Shown: positions 7,959-16,076 of the stretch, one piece after another
Layout of the letters: every line of letters starts with the position of its first letter
Position numbering within the stretch: the stretch's first letter is position 1
Origin: JBDTSW01 sp039930945
GTDB taxonomy: Bacteria > Actinomycetota > Thermoleophilia > Solirubrobacterales > 70-9
Assembly (NCBI GenBank): GCA_039930945.1
Contig: JBDTSW010000001.1
Span: 1 to 59,287 of the forward strand
DNA length: 59,287 bases
Direction of reading: 5' to 3'
Notes under the pieces: model-generated
Told to the model about the DNA's origin: nothing
Seen by the model: only the letters and a program-made list of their open reading frames with translations
Database searches by the model: none
Translations under genes and position numbers: made by a program

Positions 7959-8208
7959 ACGGGAATGACTCCGGCCAGATCCTCCGCTTCGCGTCCGGTC
8001 TGGCCGGGCGCGGGCCCCGGCCTTACCCGGCAGGGTGGCTGTGGTCTACCGCGACTGAGTCGCGAGCCCCAACGACCTCCCTAGGTGGGTTTGCCTGGGC
8101 TAGGGACGAAGTCCCGGGTCACGTGCATGAGCCTGCCGGGTAAGGCCCCGCGCCCTGACCCGTCGGAAGCGGACGCGAAGCGGAGCATTCCGGCGGAGTT
8201 GTTCCCGT
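7959..8208. repeat. Long imperfect inverted repeat with internal hairpins
   Basis: The only stretch of more than 300 bases without a gene (7940-8263). Arms at 7959-8034 and 8132-8208 are imperfect reverse complements: CTCCGCTTCGCGTCCG (7982-7997) matches 8170-8185 and CCTTACCCGGCAGG (8021-8034) matches 8132-8145, with similar sequence between. The 97-base spacer holds two perfect small hairpins, CGCGACT-G-AGTCGCG (8050-8064) and GGGAC-GAA-GTCCC (8103-8115). It could be a MITE-like element, an extragenic palindrome or a structured RNA leading into the cyclase gene. No ORF in it looks coding. Confidence 0.7.
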
Positions 8209-8250
8209 TGCAGGTGTGTGGCATCTCACATTCAGCCGCCACGTAAGACG

Positions 8251-8256
8251 TATCGT
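8251..8256 (+). promoter_or_regulatory. -10 box (TATCGT) deciding a leaderless GTG start at 8264
   Basis: The box ends 7 nt before 8263, one base from GTG 8264. It lies inside the longer in-frame reading from GTG 8216, which argues that the shorter protein is the real product. Confidence 0.5.
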
Positions 8257-8263
8257 TAGCCAC

Positions 8264-11200
8264 GTGGCTGCGGAGGTCGACTGCCCGAGCTGCGGTACCG
8301 CCAACCCGGAGCGAGCCCGGTTCTGCATGTCGTGCGGGGCCGCGCTGGCCCGCGCCTGCTCCAACTGCGCCGCCGAGAACCCACCGGGAGCCAAGTTCTG
8401 CATCGAGTGCGGATCCGGCCTGACCGCTGTGCCCGCCGGCGGGCGGGCCGCGACGGGGCCCACCCCGGCCCCGGGCGCGCGACCCGACCTGGCACCGCCG
8501 GGTGCTCCCGCGACGCCGCCGGAGGAGCGCCGCAAGGCCACGGTGATCTTCGCCGACCTCTCCGGCTACACCGCCTTCGCCGAGCGCACGGACCCGGAGA
8601 CGGTGAAGTCGCTCGTCGACCGGGCGCTGCAGCGCCTCGGCCAAGAGGTCGTCCGCTACGGCGGCCGCGTCGACAAGTACATCGGCGACAACGTGATGGC
8701 GGTCTTCGGGGCGCCCGTCGCGCACGAGGACGATCCCGAGCGAGCCGTGCGGGCCGGCCTGGCGATGCAGGCGGCGATGGGGGACATCAACCTCGAGATC
8801 GCGGACACCGCCGACGTCAGCTTCCTGCTGCGGGTCGGGATCAACTCCGGCGAGGTGCTGGCCGGGCAGGTCGGCAGCGGCGAGTACACCGTCATGGGCG
8901 ATCCCGTCAACGTCGCCGCGCGGCTGCAGGCGGCGGCGCGCCCGGGGAGCGTCACCGTCGGCGAGATCACCCACCGCCTCACCCGCGGCGCGATCGAGTA
9001 CACAGAGCTCGAGCCGCTGGAGCTGAAGGGCAAGGCCGAGCCCGTGCCCGCCTGGGAGGCGGTCCGGGTGCAGGTCGCGACCCCGACGCGGATCTCGCGC
9101 TCGGAGACGCCTCTGATCGGCCGGGCCGACGAGTCCAGCCAGTTGGTCTCGGCCTTCGAGCGCGTGGTCCGCGACGGCCGCCCCCACCTGGTCACCGTGA
9201 TCGGGCAGGCCGGGGTCGGCAAGAGCCGTCTGCTGCGAGAGCTCGCGGCGGAGGTGGCCGTCAATCCGGCGGCCCCGATACTTCGGCTCGGCCACTGCCC
9301 GGCCTACGGCTCCGGCCTCGCCTACTGGGCGCTGGGCGAGGTGATCCGCGGCCAGTTCGAGATCGTCGACTCGGACGACTCCGAGTTGGCCTGGCGCAAG
9401 CTGCGCCGCGGGATCGAGGCGGTCGTCTCGGACGAGATCACCGATGAGCCACCCGAGCGCCTGGCGGCGCTGATCGCGCGACCCCTCGGGATCGAGGTCC
9501 CGGCCGAGGTCGCCGCCGCCCTCGGGTTCGACGCCGAGGACGCGCAGGGGATGCGCGACCGGATCTTCTCCGCCGTGCGCTCGCTGATCGAGGCTGCCAG
9601 CCATCAGAAACCGCTGGTGCTTGCGATCGAGGACATCCACTGGGCGGACGAGGGAATGCTCGACATGATCGAGTACCTCGCCCGCTGGGTCCGCGGACCG
9701 CTGCTGTTGGTCTGCCTGGCGCGAGACGAGCTCCTCGACCGGCGCCCGGGCTGGGGCGGCGGGCGCCGCAACGCGACCACGATCCCGCTCGACCCGCTCG
9801 GCTCCGAGGGAGCGCGCGAGCTGGTCGACGCTCTCTTCCCCGACCACAACGGCAACGCCAACGGCCAGGGAGAGCTGATCCGCCAGGTCGCCGACCGCTC
9901 CGGCGGCAACCCGCTGTTCGCCGAGGAGATGGTCAACCGCATCCTCGAGGAGGGCGCGCCCGACGCGCAGACGCTCCCGGAGACCGTCCATTCGGTGCTC
10001 GCCGCCCGCCTCGACTCGCTGCGAAGTGACGAGCGGCTGCTGCTGCAGCACGCCTCGGTCGCCGGTCAGACCTTCTGGGAAGGCTCGATCCCGGCCTTCT
10101 CCGAGGAGCCCGGCGGACACCTTGGCGAGACCCTCGCCTCGCTTCAGGACAAGGACCTGATCGTGCCCACCGCCGGCAGCCGCCTCGCCGGCGAGCACGA
10201 GTTCGCCTTCAAGCACGTGCTGATCCGCGACGTCGCCTACTCGACCCTGCCGAAGGCGGTCCGGGCCCGGCGCCACGCCGAGGTCGGCGCCTTCATCGAG
10301 GAGCGCACCGCCGATCGCTCCGAGGGGGTGGTGGCGATGGTCGCCGACCATTACGGACGAGCCGCCGCGCTGGGCGCGGACGGCGGTCTGGACGTGCCCG
10401 AGCTGGAGCGGATCGGGGTGAAGGCGGCGGAGGCCCTCGAGGCCGCCGGCGACGGAGAGGCAGGGCTCTACTCCAACCAGGAGGCTCTCGACCACTACGA
10501 AACCGCCGTGGGACTGCAGCGAGGCCTTGACGAGGCCTCGCGGGCGGAGATCGCCGAGAAGCTCGGCGACGTCGCCCTACGCCTCGGGCGGGTGGACCAG
10601 GCCGTCGAGGTCTGGGAGGGCTGCCTCGACCACCATCGCCGCGAGGAGGACCTGCAGCGGGTCGGGGACCTGCATCGCAAGACGGGCGCGGCGCTCTGGC
10701 ACAAGGGCGACCGGGAGGGCTCGATCGAGCACTACCAGCGGGGCATCGACCTGCTCAAGGACGGGCCGCCGTGCATAGAGCTGGTCCGCCTCTACGAGGA
10801 GGCCGCATCGCTGTACATGCACACGGGCGACAACATGCTCGCCATCTACGCCTCGGAGAAGGCGCTGCGGCTGGCCGAACGCCTCGGCGAGGCCGCCGCG
10901 GCCAGCCGGGCGCACGGGATCTTCGGCCGCGTCTTCGGCCGCATCGGCGACTCCGAGCGCGCGAGAGAGAACCTCCAGCGCTCGGTCGAGCTGGCGCGCG
11001 AGTCCGACCCCGCCGAGGCCGTGCGCGCGCTGCTCACCCTCGGCTACCACCTCGAGGTCTCGGAGGCCGACTACGCCGAGGCCAGGTCGGCCTACCAGGA
11101 GGCGCTGGGGCTGGCCGAGCAGACGGGTGACCTGCCCTCTCAGGTCGAGCTCCACGCGGCGCTCGGCCAACTGGCGGTGCACCGCGGCGACTGGGACACG

Positions 11201-11881
11201 GTCGAGCGCGAAACCGAGGCCTCGGCCGGGCTGGCCGAACGTGAGGGCCTGACCGGGAAGCTCTGCTTTCCCTTGGTGATGAGGGGCACGCTGCGCTGGC
11301 GGGAGGGCGACTTCGACGGCGCCACCGAGCTGCTCACGCGCGCCGCCGAGCTGGCTGAGCAGGTCGGCCGCTCGGAGGTCGCCTTCCAGGCGCTGTTCTG
11401 GCTGGGCGCGTCGCTGCGCCAGCAGGGGAGCTATGCCGAGGCAGACACCGCGCTCTCGCGCGCGCTCGACATCTGCGAGCGCGCCGGCCTGGTTGCGCAG
11501 TCGGTGGAGGCGATCTCCGCTCGCGCGATCACGCTGATGCGGGCGGGCCGCGCCGACGCCGCGCGCGAGGCGGCCGAGGAGGCCGAGCGCCTGGCCGAGC
11601 GCCTGCGCTATCCGGTCGGCAAGGCCGCCAGCCTGGAGGCCGCCGGCGCCGTCGCCGACGACCACGCTGCGGGGGCAGAAGCTCTCACGGCCGCCAGGGC
11701 CGCGTGGCTCGAGCTGGACCGCCCGCTCGACGCGGCGCGCTGCGAGTACATCAGGGGGTTGCTGCTGCAAGATCAGGACCCCGCGTCGGCCGCGGAGGCC
11801 CTGGAGCGGGCCGCGGATGAGGCCGAGCGCTACGGCATCGGCTACCTCGCGGGCCTGGCGCGCGGCGCGCTCCACACCTAG
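8264..11881 (+). CDS. Double zinc-ribbon / class III cyclase / AAA ATPase / TPR signalling protein
   Basis: 1205-residue multidomain protein. Two zinc ribbons come first (Cys7, 10, 21, 24 and Cys32, 35, 46, 49), then a Pro/Ala linker, a class III nucleotide cyclase domain (about 88-265) with metal Asp98 (IFADLSGY) and Asp142 (YIGDNVMAVFG) and the transition-state Asn/Arg pair in VNVAARLQ, then an AAA-type ATPase with Walker A GQAGVGKS and Walker B LAIEDIHWAD, and a long C-terminal TPR array. This architecture is common in actinobacteria and is thought to couple ATP-dependent sensing to cyclic nucleotide output. The cyclase residues look complete, so it is probably active. Confidence 0.9.
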   Translation: MAAEVDCPSCGTANPERARFCMSCGAALARACSNCAAENPPGAKFCIECGSGLTAVPAGGRAATGPTPAPGARPDLAPPGAPATPPEERRKATVIFADLSGYTAFAERTDPETVKSLVDRALQRLGQEVVRYGGRVDKYIGDNVMAVFGAPVAHEDDPERAVRAGLAMQAAMGDINLEIADTADVSFLLRVGINSGEVLAGQVGSGEYTVMGDPVNVAARLQAAARPGSVTVGEITHRLTRGAIEYTELEPLELKGKAEPVPAWEAVRVQVATPTRISRSETPLIGRADESSQLVSAFERVVRDGRPHLVTVIGQAGVGKSRLLRELAAEVAVNPAAPILRLGHCPAYGSGLAYWALGEVIRGQFEIVDSDDSELAWRKLRRGIEAVVSDEITDEPPERLAALIARPLGIEVPAEVAAALGFDAEDAQGMRDRIFSAVRSLIEAASHQKPLVLAIEDIHWADEGMLDMIEYLARWVRGPLLLVCLARDELLDRRPGWGGGRRNATTIPLDPLGSEGARELVDALFPDHNGNANGQGELIRQVADRSGGNPLFAEEMVNRILEEGAPDAQTLPETVHSVLAARLDSLRSDERLLLQHASVAGQTFWEGSIPAFSEEPGGHLGETLASLQDKDLIVPTAGSRLAGEHEFAFKHVLIRDVAYSTLPKAVRARRHAEVGAFIEERTADRSEGVVAMVADHYGRAAALGADGGLDVPELERIGVKAAEALEAAGDGEAGLYSNQEALDHYETAVGLQRGLDEASRAEIAEKLGDVALRLGRVDQAVEVWEGCLDHHRREEDLQRVGDLHRKTGAALWHKGDREGSIEHYQRGIDLLKDGPPCIELVRLYEEAASLYMHTGDNMLAIYASEKALRLAERLGEAAAASRAHGIFGRVFGRIGDSERARENLQRSVELARESDPAEAVRALLTLGYHLEVSEADYAEARSAYQEALGLAEQTGDLPSQVELHAALGQLAVHRGDWDTVERETEASAGLAEREGLTGKLCFPLVMRGTLRWREGDFDGATELLTRAAELAEQVGRSEVAFQALFWLGASLRQQGSYAEADTALSRALDICERAGLVAQSVEAISARAITLMRAGRADAAREAAEEAERLAERLRYPVGKAASLEAAGAVADDHAAGAEALTAARAAWLELDRPLDAARCEYIRGLLLQDQDPASAAEALERAADEAERYGIGYLAGLARGALHT

Positions 11882-11902
11882 GTCTGGGCGACGACCCTGA
11901 GC

Positions 11903-11925
11903 TTCGCTGCCGATATGGCAGCGAA
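11903..11925. terminator. Hairpin between convergent genes
   Basis: TTCGCTGCC - GATAT - GGCAGCGAA, a perfect 9-bp stem, lies midway between the cyclase stop and the ferritin-like stop. Neither side has a strong T tract, so termination is likely but not certain; it could serve both strands. Confidence 0.5.
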
Positions 11926-11946
11926 ACCCGGCTTCGCGGCGGGGGT

Positions 11947-12456
11947 CTAGACGAGGCCTCGCTTCTCGTACTCGCGCAGGAAGCCCTCGAACAGGCGCTT
12001 GTGCCCGTGCTCGTCGCGAAGGATCGTGGTCAGCATGTCCTGGGTCACCGGGTCGACCCCGTCGGTCTCCTCGATCACCCGGCTGTAGAACTCGATCGCG
12101 CCCTGCTCGGCCTCGATCACGCCCTTGATCACCGGGACGATGTCGACCTGATCGTCCGGAGGCTGCAGGTAGGTCTGCTCGGCAGCAAAGTCGAGCGAGC
12201 CGGGGACGACCCCGTACAGCTCCTTGATCCGGGCCGCGAACTGCTGTGCGTGCCCAAGCTCCTCCTGGATGTCCTGCTCGAGTGACTCGCGGATCTCCAT
12301 CGCGCGCACTCCGTCGGGGTTGACCGAGTTGGCGATGTAGCTCATCACCGTCTCGATCTCCATCCAGTAGGCCTGCTTCAGCAGCTCGATGATCTCGTCG
12401 CGCTTGTCGCGGTTGGACTCGGCCAGGATGTCGAAGCTGGTTGCGGTCTCAGGCAT
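11947..12456 (-). CDS. Ferritin-like (bacterioferritin/Dps-type) protein
   Basis: 169-residue four-helix-bundle protein. Iron-ligand pairs of the ferritin-like type are visible: METIETVMSY-type Glu in helix A (WMEIETVMSY), EELGHAQQ in helix B, EAEQGAIEFY in helix C and DEHGHKRLFEGF in helix D, giving the EXXH repeats of a di-iron site. Such proteins oxidise and store iron or protect DNA from peroxide. A strong AAGGAGGAG ribosome site precedes ATG 12456. It stands alone between two promoters. Whether it forms a 12-mer or 24-mer cannot be told. Confidence 0.85.
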   Translation of the reverse strand: MPETATSFDILAESNRDKRDEIIELLKQAYWMEIETVMSYIANSVNPDGVRAMEIRESLEQDIQEELGHAQQFAARIKELYGVVPGSLDFAAEQTYLQPPDDQVDIVPVIKGVIEAEQGAIEFYSRVIEETDGVDPVTQDMLTTILRDEHGHKRLFEGFLREYEKRGLV

Positions 12457-12548
12457 GTTGGCTCCTCCTTCAGGTTCCCGATCTGGGGCTGCACACTACC
12501 CGCGCCCCGGAGCCCCCACGCTTTCGCCGGGGCCGCGCGACTCCCCCA

Positions 12549-12554
12549 TACAAT
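12549..12554 (+). promoter_or_regulatory. -10 box (TACAAT) of a probable leaderless transcript
   Basis: The best match to TATAAT in this part of the window. Predicted transcription start at 12561-12562 coincides with ATG 12562. No Shine-Dalgarno is present. Confidence 0.55.
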
Positions 12555-12561
12555 CGAGCCG

Positions 12562-13380
12562 ATGCCGCGGCTGCAACGCCCAGACGGAGCCGAGATCAAC
12601 TTCGAGCAGCACGGCTCCGGCCCGCTCGTCGTCCTCGCCAGCTACTGGTCCACGCACCCGTCGGTCTTCGAGCCCGTCACCAGCGTCTTGGAGGGCGACC
12701 ATCGGGTGGTCCGCTACGACGATCGTGGGGCGGGCGACTCGACCCGCGCCGGCCCCTATGACCTGGATACGGCGGCGGCAGACCTCGAGGCCCTGATCGA
12801 CCACCTGGGCGAGCCGGTGACGATCGTCTCCACCGCGGATGGCAGCAACCGGGCGGTCCGCGTGGGCGCGCGGCGACCCGAGATCGTCGACGGGATCGTC
12901 GCCGTCGGCGGCGTGCCCCTGGGGCGGGAAGCGCTCGGCGACTCGGACTCGCTGGTCGCCTCCGACGTGGTGGTGCGCACCCTGCTGCAGCAGGTCGATA
13001 CCGACTACCGGGGCGTCCTGCGCAGCCTGCTCACCGCCACCAACCCGCAGATGGACGAGGCCGAGCTACGCGAACGGGTCGCGGCCCAGGTCGCGCACGC
13101 GCCGGCCGAGGCGGCCGCCGCCAGGCTGCACGCCTTCGCCGCCGACGAGCCGGTGTCCTACAGCCTCGCCTGCGGCTCCAGGGTGTGGGTGCTCGTCGCC
13201 GACAGGCTCGGGGGGGACTGGTTCCCGCGCGGCGCCGAGATGGCGCGGGTGGTCGAGCGCTCGCTGCCCGAGGCTCGGGTGGTCGAGGTCGACGACGGGC
13301 TGGCCTCGCGGCCCGACCAGACCGCCGAGGTCGTCCGCCGGATCACCGCGGCGAGGCGCGCGAGCGCCGTCGAAAACTAG
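12562..13380 (+). CDS. Alpha/beta-hydrolase-fold protein with degraded active site
   Basis: 272 residues with the N-terminal half of an alpha/beta hydrolase: HGSGPLVVL (oxyanion region, about 17-25) and RYDDRGAGDST (about 51-61). At the nucleophile elbow (about 88-96) the sequence is TIVSTADGSN instead of G-x-S-x-G, and no His appears at the expected place after the last strand (VVEVDDGLASRPDQ). An Asp is present in VLVADRLGGDW. It is therefore likely non-catalytic, or uses a different mechanism. It precedes the EVE-domain gene by 26 bp but each has its own -10 box. Confidence 0.75.
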   Translation: MPRLQRPDGAEINFEQHGSGPLVVLASYWSTHPSVFEPVTSVLEGDHRVVRYDDRGAGDSTRAGPYDLDTAAADLEALIDHLGEPVTIVSTADGSNRAVRVGARRPEIVDGIVAVGGVPLGREALGDSDSLVASDVVVRTLLQQVDTDYRGVLRSLLTATNPQMDEAELRERVAAQVAHAPAEAAAARLHAFAADEPVSYSLACGSRVWVLVADRLGGDWFPRGAEMARVVERSLPEARVVEVDDGLASRPDQTAEVVRRITAARRASAVEN

Positions 13381-13393
13381 GCGGAAGGCCCAC

Positions 13394-13399
13394 TAGGAT
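13394..13399 (+). promoter_or_regulatory. -10 box (TAGGAT) of a probable leaderless transcript
   Basis: Ends 7 nt before 13406, one base from ATG 13407. Spacing is the same as at 1750, 8264 and 12562. Confidence 0.45.
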
Positions 13400-13406
13400 C
13401 TCGGCG

Positions 13407-13892
13407 ATGGCCGAGCGGACCCACAAGACCTGGATCCTCACGGGGTCGCCGGAGAACTTCCGGATCAACGTCGAGCGCGGCTTCGACGTGATCGGGCTGA
13501 AGGAGCGCCGGCGGCGCCAGGCCGGGGAGTTCGAGCCGGGCGACGAGGTGATCTTCTACGTCACCGGGATTCAGGCGTTCGGCGGCGTCGCCCGCGTGCG
13601 CTCGGAGATGTTCGAGGATCGCGAGCCGATCTGGCCGCAGGGCCCCAAGGGGCCCGCGGGCCTCGAGAAGCAGCCGGAGCTGTACCCCTGGAGGGTGGAA
13701 GCCGAGGCCGTGCTGGTGCTCGACGAGGACGAGTTCGTGCCGGCCTCCGAACTGGTCGGCGAGCTCGAGCACATCTCCAAGTGGCCGCTCGAGCATTGGC
13801 ACCTGGCCTTCCAGGGACAGCTGCGGACGATCGGCGATGCCGACTCGCGGCTGCTGCGCGAGCGCATGGGCGCAGCCGCAGCCGTGGCTTGA
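13407..13892 (+). CDS. EVE-domain (PUA-like) protein
   Basis: 161-residue single-domain EVE protein. The signature start THKTWILTGSPENFRIN, the pocket segment GDEVIFYVTGIQAFGG and the Trp/Pro-rich YPWRVEAEAVL are typical of the fold, which is related to PUA and YTH domains and binds modified bases in DNA or RNA. Its substrate here is unknown. The stop overlaps the next start as TTGA, so it is translationally coupled to the DUF2203 gene. It is not beside restriction or modification genes. Confidence 0.85.
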   Translation: MAERTHKTWILTGSPENFRINVERGFDVIGLKERRRRQAGEFEPGDEVIFYVTGIQAFGGVARVRSEMFEDREPIWPQGPKGPAGLEKQPELYPWRVEAEAVLVLDEDEFVPASELVGELEHISKWPLEHWHLAFQGQLRTIGDADSRLLRERMGAAAAVA

Positions 13893-14269
13893 TCCACGAG
13901 CGGCACTTCACCCGCGAGCAGGCAGACGAGCTGCTGCCAACGCTCGCCCCGCTGCTGGCCGAGCTGCGCCGGGCGAAGGACTCGCTGACCGACTCGGAGG
14001 CCCACCAGGTTCTCGCCGAAGCATCGGCAGGCAACGGCGGCGGGGGCGAGGGCCGGCAGGTCGGCGAGGCCTTCCTGCACGTCCGCGGCCTGCTCGCCGC
14101 CGTCGATGAGGCCGGGGTGATCGTTCGCGACATCGACACCGGGCTGGTCGACTTTCCGGCATTGCTGGACGGGCGCGAGGTCTACCTCTGCTGGCGTGCC
14201 GGCGAGGAGGCCGTCGGCTGCTGGCACGAGCTCGACTCCGGATTCGCCGGGCGCCAGCCGCTCGACTGA
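13889..14269 (+). CDS. DUF2203-family protein
   Basis: 126 residues from a TTG start that overlaps the EVE stop (TTGA). The family hallmarks are present: HFTREQADELLPTLAPLLAE at the N-terminus, then GVIVRDIDTGLVDFPALLDG and REVYLCWRAGEEAVGCWHEL. The protein is predicted mostly helical with a small C-terminal sheet. No biochemical function is known for the family. Initiation at TTG is inferred from the coupling and from the match of residue 1 to the family start; no other start lies nearby. Confidence 0.82.
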   Translation: MIHERHFTREQADELLPTLAPLLAELRRAKDSLTDSEAHQVLAEASAGNGGGGEGRQVGEAFLHVRGLLAAVDEAGVIVRDIDTGLVDFPALLDGREVYLCWRAGEEAVGCWHELDSGFAGRQPLD

Positions 14270-14290
14270 GTTCCGCGACAGCATGAAAAC

Positions 14291-14311
14291 GGGGCGCCCG
14301 CCCGGCGCCCC
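14291..14311 (-). terminator. Intrinsic terminator, likely for the Nudix transcript
   Basis: GGGGCGCC - CGCCC - GGCGCCCC, an 8-bp all-GC stem. On the minus strand it is followed by GTTTTC, which favours termination of the leftward Nudix/permease transcript; on the plus strand the trailing GCTTCC is weaker. Confidence 0.65.
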
Positions 14312-14450
14312 GCTTCCATGTTCACATGAGAGGTGTGTATCTGTTTGTCTTGTTGCCCGTCGGATGACGGGGATGCGTTCTCTATCGGCCCGGCCCAGGG
14401 ACCCCTTAGCGCCCTGGCCGTTTGTTCGATCCCGCCCCTGGAGACAGGCG
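14312..14450. other. Gene-free segment with two further stem-loops
   Basis: 139 bases between the terminator and the Nudix stop without a coding signal. CCCGTC-GGAT-GACGGG (14356-14371) and CCAGGG...CCCTGG (about 14395-14417) form hairpins. It may be a long 3' untranslated region or a small RNA. A tRNA was tested and rejected. Confidence 0.35.
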
Positions 14451-14879
14451 TCAGCCGGCAAGCAGACCGCCGACCAGCTCGCGGTCGCGGTCATAGCCGA
14501 GCAGCTCGAGAGCCTCGTCGGGCGCAAGCCAGCGCAGCTCGTCGACCTCGTCGTTGGGCTCGAAGCGGCCCTCGACCGGACGCATGCGGTAGAAGCGCAC
14601 GAGCTTGTCGCGGCCCTTGCGATCCCGGTAGCGCGCCGGGGCCAGCTCGGGGCCGAGCTCGCAGCGAAACCCGGTCTCCTCCGCGACCTCGCGCAGAGCG
14701 GCGTCGCCCCAGGACTCGCCCGGGTCGAGCTTGCCCTTCGGCAGCGACCAGTCGTCGTAGCGTGGGCGATGGACCACCGCGACCTCGACCCCCCCGCCTC
14801 CGTCGCCGCCCTCGCGCACTACCAGCCCGCCCGCGGCGCGAACCTCGGGGGCGACCTGCTCGCGCTCGCCCTCGGCCAT
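14451..14879 (-). CDS. Nudix hydrolase
   Basis: 142-residue Nudix enzyme. The complete Nudix box G-x5-E-x7-REV-x-EE-x-G-F spans residues 49-71 (starts GKLDPGES, ends REVAEETGF), so divalent-metal pyrophosphohydrolysis is expected. The preceding WSLPKGKLDPGES and the length resemble MutT-like and NUDT2-like enzymes; substrate could be oxidised nucleotides or dinucleoside polyphosphates. It lies 6 bp after the AI-2E-type permease gene on the same strand and is probably cotranscribed with it. Confidence 0.9.
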   Translation of the reverse strand: MAEGEREQVAPEVRAAGGLVVREGGDGGGGVEVAVVHRPRYDDWSLPKGKLDPGESWGDAALREVAEETGFRCELGPELAPARYRDRKGRDKLVRFYRMRPVEGRFEPNDEVDELRWLAPDEALELLGYDRDRELVGGLLAG

Positions 14880-14885
14880 CGGGCC

Positions 14886-15992
14886 CTAGGCGGGCGCGGG
14901 CTCGGGGCCGTCGCTGCCCCCTCCGACGGGGTCGGAGTCGGTCTCCAGCAACGCTGAGTCGCGACGATAGGCGATGTACTCGCGGACGACGATCTGCAAC
15001 GCGGCGGCCGTCGGAATCGCCAGGATCGCCCCGACGACGCCGAACAGGGTCGCGCCGAAGAGGACGGCGACCAGGGTGATGATGGGCTCGATCTTGGTCG
15101 CCCGCTTCTGGATCTGCGGCTGGATCACGTAGTTCTCGATCTGCTGGAAGACGATCGCGTAGACGATCCAGACGATCAGCCCGACCGGGAAGTTGACGAA
15201 CAGCATCACGATCGCGATCAGCACGGCGGCGATGGTCGCGCCGACCACCGGGATCAGGTCGAAGAAGAGGACGATCAGCGCCAGCGGGGCCGCGAACGGC
15301 GCTCCCAGCACCTTCAGCACGATGAACGCGAAGACCGCCGCGATCGAGGCTTGCAGCAGGGCCCCGCCGATGTAGTTGCCGATCGTGTTGGCGACATGCT
15401 GCAGCGCCCGCTCGATCCGCTCGGCGCGGTCGGGCGACTGGGTCCGCAGGAACGACTGGATCCACCGCGGCCCGCCGCCGACCATGAACACGGAGAGCAC
15501 GAGGATCGTCACCGCGGCGAAAATCGAGTGCACCACGCCTACCCCGATGTCCTTGAGGATGTTGGCGGCGTCGCCGATCCGGCTGGGCAACTCACCGGCC
15601 GCGCTCTCGATCTCGCTGGTGAAGTCGTACTTGTCGTTGAGGCCGTTGAGGGTCCGATTGTCGTTGACGAACTCGGTCACGTCCTTGGCGTACGCGGGAA
15701 CGTTCGTCGCCAGGTTCTCGGCCTGGGCGACCAGGTCGGGGACGAGCAGGACGCCGAGCGCGATCGGGATCGCGATCAGGACCAGGTAGGCGAGGGCGAT
15801 CGCCAGCCCCCGCTTCATGAACCTGTGCAGCAGGTTCACCGGGCCGGTCATGGCGACGGCGATGAACGCCGCGATCATCAGGAACGAGATCGGCTCGCGC
15901 AGCCGGTAGATGATGTACAGCGTCAGCGCGGCGACGACCACGATCACCACGGTGCGGGTGACGACACGCGTGGTTAGGCGCTCGGCATTCAT
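14886..15992 (-). CDS. AI-2E family (PerM/YdiK) membrane protein
   Basis: 368-residue polytopic membrane protein with about eight hydrophobic segments. Family marks include the C-terminal VFQQIENYVIQPQIQKRATKI and FGVVGAILAIPTAAALQI, and the long hydrophilic loop between helices 3 and 4. Members include putative autoinducer-2 exporters and Na+/H+ antiporters; substrate is not known here. ATG 15992 is chosen over an upstream in-frame ATG (16064) because the first 24 residues of the longer form are Pro/Gly-rich and AGGACGG sits just before 15992. Confidence 0.88.
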   Translation of the reverse strand: MNAERLTTRVVTRTVVIVVVAALTLYIIYRLREPISFLMIAAFIAVAMTGPVNLLHRFMKRGLAIALAYLVLIAIPIALGVLLVPDLVAQAENLATNVPAYAKDVTEFVNDNRTLNGLNDKYDFTSEIESAAGELPSRIGDAANILKDIGVGVVHSIFAAVTILVLSVFMVGGGPRWIQSFLRTQSPDRAERIERALQHVANTIGNYIGGALLQASIAAVFAFIVLKVLGAPFAAPLALIVLFFDLIPVVGATIAAVLIAIVMLFVNFPVGLIVWIVYAIVFQQIENYVIQPQIQKRATKIEPIITLVAVLFGATLFGVVGAILAIPTAAALQIVVREYIAYRRDSALLETDSDPVGGGSDGPEPAPA

Positions 15993-16076
15993 CCCACCGT
16001 CCTGATTCGGCGGCTCCCTGCCATTTCCTCGCACCGGGGGGCCACGACCGGCAACGGGCTCCATCTCGGGGCGGGG

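Noticed and set aside
7955..8143. 62-codon ORF in the inverted repeat
   Set aside because: It runs across the repeat arm, lacks a ribosome site or promoter box and looks like chance in high-GC DNA.
8081..10495. Long open frame opposite the cyclase gene
   Set aside because: Antisense frame of a real GC-rich gene; its translation has no domain and the sense frame has complete motifs.
14395..14445. tRNA suggested by GTTCGATC
   Set aside because: No 5-bp T stem, acceptor stem or anticodon arm can be paired on either strand.
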